Shown here piece by piece: positions 1-6,342 of a DNA stretch of 8,073 bases (its first letter is position 1; each line of letters starts with the position of its first letter). Location: the NCBI GenBank assembly GCA_017464045.1, contig JAFUEG010000070.1, forward strand, positions 1-8,073, given 5' to 3'. Position numbers and translations under genes: made by a program. The notes under the pieces were generated by a model. That model searched no databases, was not told where the DNA came from, and worked only from the letters and a program-made list of their open reading frames with translations. Source of the stretch: Lachnospiraceae bacterium (GTDB taxonomy: Bacteria; Bacillota_A; Clostridia; Lachnospirales; Lachnospiraceae).

Positions 1-122
1 ATATAAAATATATCTTAAGAGGATATGAAGATTTCGATGGAAAGATAAGAGCTTTAGGCGGACAGATAGAGATAGTTGACAACGAGCATGATGAACAAAA
101 GTTTAAATTAAGAGTAGGTTAA
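1..122 (+). CDS. murA: UDP-N-acetylglucosamine 1-carboxyvinyltransferase, C-terminal end (partial)
   Basis: Only the last 39 codons are present; the gene starts upstream of the window and the frame begins at base 3. The visible protein has the block YILRGYEDFDGKIRALGG followed by a short charged tail and a TAA stop. This matches the C-terminus of MurA/MurZ (EPSP synthase superfamily), where an RGYE-x-KLRALGA-like helix closes the protein. MurA transfers enolpyruvate from PEP to UDP-GlcNAc in the cytoplasm, the first committed step of peptidoglycan synthesis. The catalytic Cys loop lies outside the window, so the call rests on the C-terminal motif alone. An intrinsic terminator begins nine bases after the stop, so the gene probably ends its own transcription unit. 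It could be either MurA paralogue found in Gram-positives. Confidence 0.72.
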   Translation, partial: IKYILRGYEDFDGKIRALGGQIEIVDNEHDEQKFKLRVG

Positions 123-130
123 ATACTTAT

Positions 131-160
131 AAAGGCAGAGATAATCTGCCTTTGATATTA
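131..160 (+). terminator. Intrinsic terminator after murA
   Basis: AAAGGCAGA (131-139) and TCTGCCTTT (145-153) form a perfect nine-pair stem around a five-base GATAA loop. The T-tract is short (TTT, then GATATTA). It sits nine bases after the murA stop and before a new promoter, so it separates murA from metG. A-rich and T-rich flanks could let it work in both directions. Confidence 0.75.
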
Positions 161-180
161 ATAAAAGAGAAAACTCTAAT
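152..180 (+). promoter_or_regulatory. Candidate sigma-A promoter for metG
   Basis: TTGATA (152-157) and TCTAAT (175-180) are separated by exactly 17 bases. Each hexamer matches the sigma-A consensus at five of six positions. The -35 box overlaps the last bases of the murA terminator stem. The predicted leader to the metG ATG is only about 35 bases, too short for a T-box riboswitch. A clear Shine-Dalgarno sequence, AAGGGGGA, lies at 209-216. Confidence 0.55.
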
Positions 181-222
181 CGATTAAGAATAGAAGAACT
201 ATATAAAAAAGGGGGAAATAAA

Positions 223-2217
223 ATGTCAAAGAGACCGTATTACATCACAACAGCCATAGCATACACATCAGGTAAGCCTCATATAGGCAACACTTATGAG
301 ATTGTTCTGGCAGACAGTATTGCAAGATATAAGAGATTTGTGGGATATGATGTAAGATTCCAGACAGGAACAGATGAGCATGGACAAAAGATAGAGATAA
401 AGGCGTTTGAAAATCTTTCAACACCAAAGGAATTTGTCGATGAAGTATCCTCTCAGATAAAGGGTATCTGGGATTTGATGAACACTTCATATGACAAGTT
501 TATCAGAACCACAGATGAGGATCACGAAAAGCAGGTTCAGAAGATTTTCAAGAAGCTTTATGATAAAGGCGATATTTATAAGGGTGAGTACGAGGGAATG
601 TATTGTACTCCTTGCGAGTCATTCTTTACTCAGTCACAGCTTGTAGACGGTAAGTGTCCTGACTGTGGACGTGAGGTACAGCCTGCAAAGGAAGAGGCAT
701 ATTTCTTCAAGCTTAGTAAATATACACCTAAGCTTATCGAATATATAAATGCAAATCCTGATTTCATACAGCCGGAATCAAGAAAAAATGAAATGATGAA
801 CAACTTCCTTCTTCCGGGAGTACAGGATTTATGCGTATCCAGAACTTCATTTAAGTGGGGTATCCCGGTTGACTTTGATCCAAAGCACGTAATATATGTT
901 TGGATAGATGCATTATCAAACTATATCACCGGACTTGGCTACAAGGTGGACGAGCCTAGCGATGAATTATTTAAGAAATACTGGCCGGCAGACCTTCACC
1001 TTATCGGTAAGGATATTTTAAGATTCCATACCATTTACTGGCCATGTATGCTTATGGCTCTTGATTTACCGTTACCAAAGCAGGTATTTGGTCATCCGTG
1101 GCTCTTACAGGGTAACAACAAGGGCAACAAGATGAGCAAGTCAAGAGGAAATGTTATCTATGCTGACGATATGGTTGATTTGTTTGGAGTTGATGCAGTA
1201 AGATATTTCCTTCTTCATGAGATGCCATATGAAAATGACGGACTTATCTCATGGGAGCTCGTTATAGAAAGAATTAACTCAGACCTTGCCAATACCCTTG
1301 GCAATCTCGTAAACAGAACTATTTCCATGTCCAATAAGTATTTTGACGGCGTGGTTACCAATTCCGGCGAAAGCCAGGCTGTAGACGAGGATCTTAAGAA
1401 GGTTGTGATGGATACAAGATTAAAGGTTAATACCTGTATGGACAAGCTAAGAGTAGCCGATGCCATAACAGAGATATTCAATCTTTTCAGAAGATGTAAC
1501 AAGTATATTGATGAGACAGAGCCTTGGGTTCTTGCAAAGGACGATGAGCATAAGGACAGACTCAATATGGTATTATATAACTTAGTTGAGAGCATAATTG
1601 TCGGTGCTTCACTTCTTGAGCCGTTTATGCCTGAAACCTCTGAAAAGATTTTAAAGCAGTTAAATGCCGAAAAGAGAAGAGTAACTGAGCTTTCAAGCTT
1701 TGGACTTTATCCATCAGGCAGTAAGGTTACGTCTGAACCGGAAATCTTATTTGCAAGAATTGATACAGAGAAGATGCTTGATGAGATAGAAAAACGTTTC
1801 CCATCCAAGGAAGATGAGCCGGAGGAGGAAAAGCCTAAGAAACAAAGTAAGACTGAGCTTAAGATTCCTACCATCGAGACTAAGCAGAAAGAAGAAATCA
1901 CCATCGATGAGTTTAATAAGATGGCTCTTCAGATGGGTGAGATCATTTCCTGTGAGGAGGTAAAGGATTCGAAGAAACTTCTTTGCTCACAGGTACAGGT
2001 TAACGGAAAGGTTCTTCAGATTGTATCGGGTATTAAGAATTACTACACACCTGAGCAGATGGTTGGAAAGAAAGTTGTTGTAATTACCAACCTTAAGCCT
2101 ACTAAGCTTGCAGGTGTTTTATCAGAAGGTATGCTCCTTTGCGCAGAGGATTTCGAAGGCAACCTTGCTCTCCTCACCGCAGAAAAGGATATGCCTGCCG
2201 GCGCGATGATAAGCTAA
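223..2217 (+). CDS. metG: Methionyl-tRNA synthetase with C-terminal tRNA-binding domain
   Basis: This class I aminoacyl-tRNA synthetase charges tRNA-Met with methionine in the cytoplasm and is essential for translation. The HIGH-type signature is HIGN at residues 20-23, and the KMSKS loop is at 303-307. A four-Cys zinc knuckle in the connective-peptide region is formed by C128, C131, C145 and C148. An anticodon-binding helical domain follows, with the typical EPWVLAK block. A Lys/Glu-rich linker (about 525-560) leads to an EMAPII/Trbp111-like OB-fold (about 563-664, ending in the EGMLLCAED region), which helps bind tRNA and dimerise. The 664-residue length is normal for the Bacillus/clostridial type. 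The ATG is supported by AAGGGGGA seven bases upstream. No T-box fits upstream. The gene is convergent with the lipoprotein gene and its stop lies about 20 bases before the G1 hairpin. Confidence 0.97.
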   Translation: MSKRPYYITTAIAYTSGKPHIGNTYEIVLADSIARYKRFVGYDVRFQTGTDEHGQKIEIKAFENLSTPKEFVDEVSSQIKGIWDLMNTSYDKFIRTTDEDHEKQVQKIFKKLYDKGDIYKGEYEGMYCTPCESFFTQSQLVDGKCPDCGREVQPAKEEAYFFKLSKYTPKLIEYINANPDFIQPESRKNEMMNNFLLPGVQDLCVSRTSFKWGIPVDFDPKHVIYVWIDALSNYITGLGYKVDEPSDELFKKYWPADLHLIGKDILRFHTIYWPCMLMALDLPLPKQVFGHPWLLQGNNKGNKMSKSRGNVIYADDMVDLFGVDAVRYFLLHEMPYENDGLISWELVIERINSDLANTLGNLVNRTISMSNKYFDGVVTNSGESQAVDEDLKKVVMDTRLKVNTCMDKLRVADAITEIFNLFRRCNKYIDETEPWVLAKDDEHKDRLNMVLYNLVESIIVGASLLEPFMPETSEKILKQLNAEKRRVTELSSFGLYPSGSKVTSEPEILFARIDTEKMLDEIEKRFPSKEDEPEEEKPKKQSKTELKIPTIETKQKEEITIDEFNKMALQMGEIISCEEVKDSKKLLCSQVQVNGKVLQIVSGIKNYYTPEQMVGKKVVVITNLKPTKLAGVLSEGMLLCAEDFEGNLALLTAEKDMPAGAMIS

Positions 2218-2237
2218 ATACGGTTTATCGCAAAAAC

Positions 2238-2549
2238 GTGGGTGTCCTGTTATCACCTTTACATAACTCACACCAATTTAAGTTTACTATACGAAAAGTA
2301 TATGAATAAGGCTGATACACAACTATCCAGCAATTTGTGAAATCAATAAGCTCAAATCCTTTATAGGTGCTAAAAATCGAAAACTCGCTACGCTCAAACA
2401 GTTCGATTTTTTAACGCACCTATTTCGGATTCTCGCTTTTGATTTTACACAAATCGGGATAACTGTTGTTGTATCAGCCTTTTCCTATACTTTTCTTTAT
2501 ATAAATTATCAGGGTTTGTGTCATGTATAGGTGATAACAGGATACCTGT
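2238..2549 (+). repeat. Giant imperfect hairpin element G1 (~310 bases)
   Basis: The two halves are inverted repeats over about 145 bases each, roughly three-quarters complementary by eye. Paired blocks from outside in are 2245-2258 with 2529-2542 (14 perfect pairs), 2310-2319 with 2470-2479 (GGCTGATACA), the core CCAGCAATTTGTGAAATCA (2327-2345) with TGATTTTACACAAATCGGG (2440-2458), 2363-2370 with 2416-2423 (ATAGGTGC), and AAATCGAA with TTCGATTT. The apex is AAACTCGCTACGCTCAAACA (2381-2400). It begins about 20 bases after the metG stop and runs into palindrome P1. No protein is readable from it. It could be a structured 3' UTR or non-coding RNA, or a MITE-like DNA repeat. The homologue G2 argues for a dispersed family. 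Confidence 0.8.
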
Positions 2550-2593
2550 AGCTTAAAACCGCGCTCTAGAGCGCGGTTTTAAGCTACAGGTAT
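2542..2593. terminator. Perfect 52-base palindrome P1, terminator-like
   Basis: The sequence is a perfect palindrome with 26-base arms and no spacer, centred between 2567 and 2568. Its core is AAAACCGCGCTC - TAGA - GAGCGCGGTTTT in outline, so either strand gives a GC-rich stem followed by four Ts: the shape of a bidirectional intrinsic terminator. The T-tract is short and runs into AAGC, so efficiency is uncertain. Its left end overlaps the outer arm of G1 (ATACCTGT). It is the first plausible stop for metG transcription. Confidence 0.6.
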
Positions 2594-2625
2594 GAAAGCA
2601 TAATTGATTAATATTAAAAATAGGA

Positions 2626-2743
2626 TGTGGCTAACAGAACACAAGAAAACGCTCTGATTTATAGCCATAATCAAGTAACTTCCGGAAGAATAAGCAGATT
2701 GTGGCTAACAGAACACAAGAAAACGCCCCGATTTATAGCCATA
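2626..2743 (+). repeat. Direct repeat pair, 44 bases, spaced 74 bases
   Basis: TGTGGCTAACAGAACACAAG begins both copies (2626-2669 and 2700-2743). They match at 42 of 44 positions. The two differences are T/C changes near GCTCTG versus GCCCCG. The start-to-start distance is 74 bases, which is not a multiple of three, so the copies cannot share one reading frame. An open frame starts with GTG at 2701 and runs to 2922, but it has no Shine-Dalgarno sequence and I do not call it a gene. I see no function beyond the duplication. Confidence 0.8.
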
Positions 2744-2823
2744 TGTTTAAAATCACAAGAAATAATAAGTATATAAACATAAACACATATTCATCATGCA
2801 TATCCTACCGGTCCTTGCTCGAT

Positions 2824-2983
2824 AAATCAGAATTTGTTACCGATTTAGAAAAAAACAAAGCAATAAAAGAAGGCAAACTGGTAACAAAGGCTGCGAAAAA
2901 TCAAGATTTATTACCGGTTTAGGAAAAAACAAAGCAATAAAAGAAGGCAAGTTGGTAACAAAAGTTGTAAAAATCGGGATTTA
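2824..2983 (+). repeat. Tandem 74-base repeat, two units plus a partial third
   Basis: Unit one is 2824-2897 and unit two starts at 2898 with the same register. A partial third copy (AAATCGGGATTTAC) begins near 2971. The conserved centre is AACAAAGCAATAAAAGAAGG. Each unit carries an inverted GTTACC/GGTAAC pair (2836-2841 with 2880-2885; in unit two TTACC at 2911-2915 with GGTAAC at 2954-2959). Read as codons, several differences are silent or conservative (AAA CTG to AAG TTG; Lys-Ala-Ala to Lys-Val-Val), hinting at former coding sequence. The 74-base period breaks the frame between units. The array ends just before the DUF4177-like pseudogene and its ribosome binding site. Confidence 0.75.
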
Positions 2984-2996
2984 CAAGAGGATTAAA

Positions 2997-3199
2997 ATGG
3001 AAAAGTTTGAGTACAAATTGATCAATTATGATACTAAAGGATTTGGGGCAGAAATGTATAAGTTCAAAAGAATGAGAGCCAGTTTAACCTACTTGGAAAT
3101 GATGGATAGGAAATGGTTAGCTGTACATCCATTAACCAAAGCTACGTTGCGTCCAAAAGCATAGTGTGTATTTTTGTTGATTTTTATTTTAATTTATGA
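2997..3199 (+). pseudogene. Decayed DUF4177-family small protein gene
   Basis: An AAGAGG ribosome binding site (2985-2990) sits six bases before ATG 2997. The first 16 residues, MEKFEYKLINYDTKGF, resemble the N-terminus of DUF4177 proteins (about 60-70 residues, function unknown). The original frame then continues for 55 codons to a TAG at 3162-3164, but with unrelated residues. Shifting frame after GGATTT, as if one T were lost in the TTTGGGG run at 3042-3048, recovers a family-like ending: WGRNV-stop-VQKNESQFNLLGNDG-stop-EMVSCTSIN. This fits the family's LNELGxxGWELVS motif with the Trp codon TGG changed to TAG (3107-3109). A second stop, TAA, lies at 3059-3061. The restored frame stays open to TGA 3197-3199. 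One frameshift plus two nonsense changes make function unlikely. The family call is from memory of the motif. Confidence 0.62.
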
Positions 3200-3208
3200 A
3201 TAACTATG

Positions 3209-3244
3209 AGCTTGAAACCGCGCTCTAGAGCGCGGTTTTAAGCT
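3209..3244. terminator. Palindrome P2, second copy of the terminator-like palindrome
   Basis: Arms 3209-3226 and 3227-3244 pair throughout except for one G-T wobble position (3214/3239). The core is the same CCGCGCTCTAGAGCGCGG as P1. The stretch 3215-3258 is identical to 2556-2599. It lies on the inner side of G2, so on the minus strand it would be the first terminator-like structure after the lipoprotein gene, with GC stem followed by TTTC. The left outer arm of P1 (TACCTGTA) is not kept here. Confidence 0.6.
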
Positions 3245-3554
3245 ACAGGTATGAAAGCTCCTGACACATGGAATGTTTTATAAACCTTAGCATGACAGGT
3301 AAGGAAAACAGGTGGCTGCTACAACATTTGACCCGATTTGTTTAAAATCAGCAACGAGTACTTGGATTGATTTTGCACGCATAAAACCAATGTGTTTGAG
3401 CGAAGCGAGTTTATTGGTTTTGTGCAAAATCAAGAAAGTACGAGTGCGCTGATTTAACAAATTGCTGGTTAGTTGTAGCAGCCACCTGTTTTCTTTATCT
3501 GTCATATATAAGAATTTAAAGTACATTCCATGTGTCAGGAGTTTTTATACCTGT
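3245..3554 (-). repeat. Giant imperfect hairpin element G2 (310 bases), inverted homologue of G1
   Basis: The ends are ACAGGTAT (3245-3252) and ATACCTGT (3547-3554). Perfectly paired blocks are 3258-3276 with 3523-3541 (19 pairs), 3304-3325 with 3472-3493 (22 pairs) and 3371-3378 with 3422-3429. Read on the minus strand, it carries the G1 core blocks with one change each: CCAGCAATTTGTTAAATCA (3450-3468) and TGATTTTAAACAAATCGGG (3332-3350). It also carries the G1 apex motif with one change in 20 (3393-3412). Its outer and subapical stems are different sequences from those of G1 but still pair internally. It ends 28 bases from the stop of the minus-strand lipoprotein gene. The minus-strand open frame inside it (3287-3526) is a by-product of the repeat. 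Confidence 0.8.
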
Positions 3555-3582
3555 CTCTCTGCGATAAACCGAAATTTGTTTT

Positions 3583-5175
3583 TTACTGTCCGAAGCCTGC
3601 GTCTCCATCTATGTTATATATGCCATTAAATGGAAGAGTGTCAGGAATATCGTTACCCCAGGCACGAGACATTGCCATCCAGGAAATGAATCCTTCAGGT
3701 AATTCGTCGGTTGGTGCACCTTCTAAGATGAGCCAGAAGGTTGTGCCGCCATCGATACCGTATACATCGGAGGAAACCATACGGTTCTTGTAATCAGATT
3801 CCTCGTAGGTTTCGATATATTCCAAATCTGAAGGAGAGTGGTCTGTAATCTCCATACTCATTTCATATATATTATCATCAACCTTTCCGGTTATGGTAAA
3901 CTGACCGGAGCATATTCCGAAGTAGGTTGTTCCGTCATATCCGTCACCGGATTCGCCCATATTGGAGTCGTGATACTGGGCATCAAATGAACCATCTTCA
4001 TAAAGCGTAAGGTCTGTAGACCAGGCGCCTGCACCACTTGCAAAATAGTATTCTCCGGCAGCCATTTCCCATATATCATCGTAATCTGAATCGCTTGTAG
4101 TATTATTTGGAATATCAGAAGCTTCAACCCGCTTTAGCGGCTCACCTCCCCAATCAAGAAAATCATAATATTCAGGGCTACTGTCAGCGAAGCATACAGC
4201 ATATACATTTATAAATCCGTCCATTGCTTCACCTACAGTTTCTTCTGGTTCCGGTGTTTTATAGTTTTTACCCGGAATAAATACATATTTATCACCCTGC
4301 TTTAGCATGGCATCATATACTATGTTGTAACCTGTAGAAGGCACATTTTCAATGTTTACAAAGTAGATATAGCGACCGTATGGGTAATCCTCTTCATCGG
4401 TTGATATATTAGGAAAAAGAGTATTGATATCAAAGTCCGTAAGTTCTCTAAAGGCTGCAACCTCGCCTTGACTCAGTAAAACGTAATCGCCTTCAAGTCC
4501 ATCCATATATCCGCAATGGGCGTTGGCATAATTGTAATAATCAGGTGTAAAAAGCATTATAGGGTCACTTGACCTTTCCGAGACATCTATCTTTCCTTCC
4601 AGGTTGGAAATAATCTCTGAATGCTTGTCTGTTGGAATAAGCTCCGTATCACCTGCACCACAGATAACGATAAATTCATCGGTTTTTGGGTTATGGAAAT
4701 AAAGATTTGATTGTCCGGCATCGCAGGCAAAGATCGGGCCGGTTTCCGGTTTTGCAGCCGGGTCTATCTGCATACCTTCCGTATAGAGCATTTCAACAAG
4801 ACTTGTATCGCATGAGCCGGTGGGTTCAGCGTATTTTTGAATTGCCTGAAGCTCCTCTATCATAGAATACGAACCGTTACTGTAGAAAGAATTGTCACCA
4901 TAGAATCCATCTGAAAAACTATAATTATATATATTTCCTCCACCATCGACAAAATAACCATATCGAACAAAGCCCTCCGCATAATTATTATAATCGCGTA
5001 CAAGGATTATATCATTCTCCGAATAATCAAGTGCTATGTTAACCTCGGTATCATTATTTTTGCTGCTCTCAGTATCTTGTGTGTTTTTGTTATCAGAATC
5101 AGATGTTTTGCCACATCCAAAAAGCGAAGAGCATAAAACAAGGCACAATATCATACTAATATATTTTTTTTTCAT
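3583..5175 (-). CDS. Lipoprotein of unknown function
   Basis: The product is 530 residues from the chosen ATG at 5175, which follows GGGAGG (5185-5190) with a nine-base gap. A GTG two codons further upstream would leave only three bases. Residues 1-20 form a type II signal peptide: a Lys-rich start, a hydrophobic stretch, then lipobox LFGC with Cys21 as the lipid-attachment site. It should therefore be anchored on the outer face of the membrane. A Ser/Asp/Asn/Lys linker (about 22-45) follows. The rest is acidic and aromatic-rich with no transmembrane helix. The C-terminal part (about 370-500) has the SGAGAW block at 380-385, then LTLYEDGSFDAQYHDSNMGE, a beta-rich pattern I have seen in other clostridial lipoproteins without an assigned role. 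No enzyme motif is visible. It has its own promoter, converges with metG and is followed by G2. Confidence 0.85.
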   Translation of the reverse strand: MKKKYISMILCLVLCSSLFGCGKTSDSDNKNTQDTESSKNNDTEVNIALDYSENDIILVRDYNNYAEGFVRYGYFVDGGGNIYNYSFSDGFYGDNSFYSNGSYSMIEELQAIQKYAEPTGSCDTSLVEMLYTEGMQIDPAAKPETGPIFACDAGQSNLYFHNPKTDEFIVICGAGDTELIPTDKHSEIISNLEGKIDVSERSSDPIMLFTPDYYNYANAHCGYMDGLEGDYVLLSQGEVAAFRELTDFDINTLFPNISTDEEDYPYGRYIYFVNIENVPSTGYNIVYDAMLKQGDKYVFIPGKNYKTPEPEETVGEAMDGFINVYAVCFADSSPEYYDFLDWGGEPLKRVEASDIPNNTTSDSDYDDIWEMAAGEYYFASGAGAWSTDLTLYEDGSFDAQYHDSNMGESGDGYDGTTYFGICSGQFTITGKVDDNIYEMSMEITDHSPSDLEYIETYEESDYKNRMVSSDVYGIDGGTTFWLILEGAPTDELPEGFISWMAMSRAWGNDIPDTLPFNGIYNIDGDAGFGQ

Positions 5176-5214
5176 AACCACATACCTCCCTGATATATTC
5201 TTTCCAAAATGATT

Positions 5215-5243
5215 TATATATAATATACGTAGAGGACTATCAA
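5215..5243 (-). promoter_or_regulatory. Candidate sigma-A promoter for the lipoprotein gene
   Basis: On the minus strand TTGATA (5243-5238) and TATATA (5220-5215) are 17 bases apart, each matching the consensus at five of six positions. The start point would lie near 5208, giving a leader of about 30 bases that contains GGGAGG. The 5' flank is very A/T-rich. I see no clear terminator between the upstream 308-residue gene and this promoter, so read-through is also possible. Confidence 0.5.
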
Positions 5244-5305
5244 ATTTATTGAAAATAATTTAAAAAAATTATGAAATTAATTAAATACGATACGTTGAAT
5301 AATTA

Positions 5306-6232
5306 TTAGTCGATATCCTTAAGCTTAAATTTGCTGCCGGTGGATTTTGGTTCGTTGTCTGATTCATAATCGTCGTCAAAACTGTCATCTAAAATGTCAG
5401 ACTTGAAATCTGATTCGGATTTTTTGACCTTTTCCATGGTACTGCTGTCGGAATTTTTATTGGTGTATGTATTATAAAATGATTTATTGAATATCGGATC
5501 ATTTTCAATATTATTGGAGGCAGTGGTATTATAGGATCTTGAAACAGGCTGTTCAGCCGGAATTTTTGAGTCTCTGTCATAGAAAAGCAATATATATATA
5601 AATGCCACTCCGGATAAAACAGTCAATAGTATTATAACAACAGATAATAATTTCATACTACTTCTTGAATAGTTGGTATCAATTTCTAAATCATATACCT
5701 TTGAAAATTTAGATTCATCCCTTTCCATGCTCATGGTATTTGGATTAAGGGTATATTTTGCAGCGTCGACTTGATCGTTATAAAACTTTTTCACCTTGGA
5801 ATTTATTTTGTGAATGTTCCCTGTAATTGTAATTGGCGCTGGTGCTGTAGCGGTTTTTCCCCATGAATAGTCATAGATCTCGTCTGCAAATTTATTAAAC
5901 TTTTGAATAGTGTCGTTATCATGTGCGGAAATGGATATAAGACTGCCATCCTCAAGCCACGCAATGTAATGATAAGCACTTTGCCTTGTTTTAAAGTTTC
6001 CTTTCGTTTCGGCATATGCAGACGTTAAATAATAAATTTTTAATGTAACCATATCACCTTTTTTTAATTCTTCTCCGGAGGCTATTATTTGATTAGCATC
6101 CTTGGTTTTTCCGGAAAATGTATAAGAAAAGGTATGTTTTCCAAATAGAATTAGAGCTATAAGAAAAATAGCAAACAATCCACCTGTGATAAATAACATA
6201 TTACTTTTTTCTCTTTTTTCTTTAAAATTCAT
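5306..6232 (-). CDS. Membrane protein of unknown function with two predicted transmembrane helices
   Basis: The 308-residue product starts at an ATG preceded by AGAGGAG (6240-6246) with a seven-base gap. A short Lys/Arg-rich N-terminus is followed by helix one (about 12-30). An extracellular or periplasm-side domain of about 160 residues contains the block YHYIAWLEDGSLISISAHDN (88-107). Helix two (about 193-218) leads to a long polar tail (219-308) rich in Asn, Ser, Asp and Lys with an acidic run (DDSFDDDYESDNE). The positive-inside rule suggests both ends are cytoplasmic. I recognise no family with confidence. It lies 130 bases upstream of the lipoprotein gene on the same strand, so the two may be related in function, but separate candidate promoters argue against a strict operon. 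Confidence 0.82.
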   Translation of the reverse strand: MNFKEKREKSNMLFITGGLFAIFLIALILFGKHTFSYTFSGKTKDANQIIASGEELKKGDMVTLKIYYLTSAYAETKGNFKTRQSAYHYIAWLEDGSLISISAHDNDTIQKFNKFADEIYDYSWGKTATAPAPITITGNIHKINSKVKKFYNDQVDAAKYTLNPNTMSMERDESKFSKVYDLEIDTNYSRSSMKLLSVVIILLTVLSGVAFIYILLFYDRDSKIPAEQPVSRSYNTTASNNIENDPIFNKSFYNTYTNKNSDSSTMEKVKKSESDFKSDILDDSFDDDYESDNEPKSTGSKFKLKDID

Positions 6233-6342
6233 AATAATTCTCCTCTAAAAGTTAATTTTGCAATGTTTATTCATCTCGTATTACAGCATAATGATCTTTC
6301 GCTTTATATTGATATCCGCAAGTTCTCATCGCCGTAAATCTC

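Larger units (their letters stand above)
2238..3554. other. Composite intergenic module: hairpin G1 - palindrome P1 - decayed segment - palindrome P2 - hairpin G2
   Basis: The gap between the convergent metG and lipoprotein genes has no intact gene. Two members of one ~310-base hairpin family (G1, G2) face each other in inverted orientation, each followed on its inner side by the same GC-rich palindrome. An exact 44-base direct repeat (2556-2599 and 3215-3258) spans most of each palindrome plus bases to its right, and bounds a segment of about 615 bases. That segment holds two sets of duplications and a DUF4177-like pseudogene. No transposase, integrase or reverse transcriptase is present. 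If the module is mobile, the enzyme must act from elsewhere. Whether it is an insertion, a recombined terminator region or a decayed island cannot be settled from this window. Confidence 0.6.

Noticed and set aside
154..222. T-box riboswitch in front of metG
   Set aside because: Only about 70 bases separate the murA terminator from the metG start, with no T-box core sequence or antiterminator. A full T-box leader needs well over 150 bases.
2701..2922. 73-codon open frame starting at GTG
   Set aside because: There is no ribosome binding site, it runs through both repeat sets, and the 74-base repeat period breaks its frame. It reads better as repeat DNA or gene remnant than as a gene.
2451..2980. 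Shared 10-mer AAATCGGGAT in G1 (2451-2460) and beside the pseudogene (2971-2980)
   Set aside because: Flanking bases do not match, and a 10-base match in A/T-rich DNA of this length can be chance.
3287..3526. 79-codon minus-strand frame
   Set aside because: It lies wholly inside hairpin G2 and has no ribosome binding site. It is explained by the repeat.
2238..3554. CRISPR array or integron attC array
   Set aside because: There are no evenly spaced short repeats with unique spacers, no Cas or integrase gene in the window, and the hairpins are much longer than attC sites.
6267..6329. 20-residue minus-strand frame in the leader of the membrane-protein gene
   Set aside because: Its ATG lies only about seven bases after the predicted start point and lacks a Shine-Dalgarno sequence. 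A leaderless peptide is possible but unsupported.
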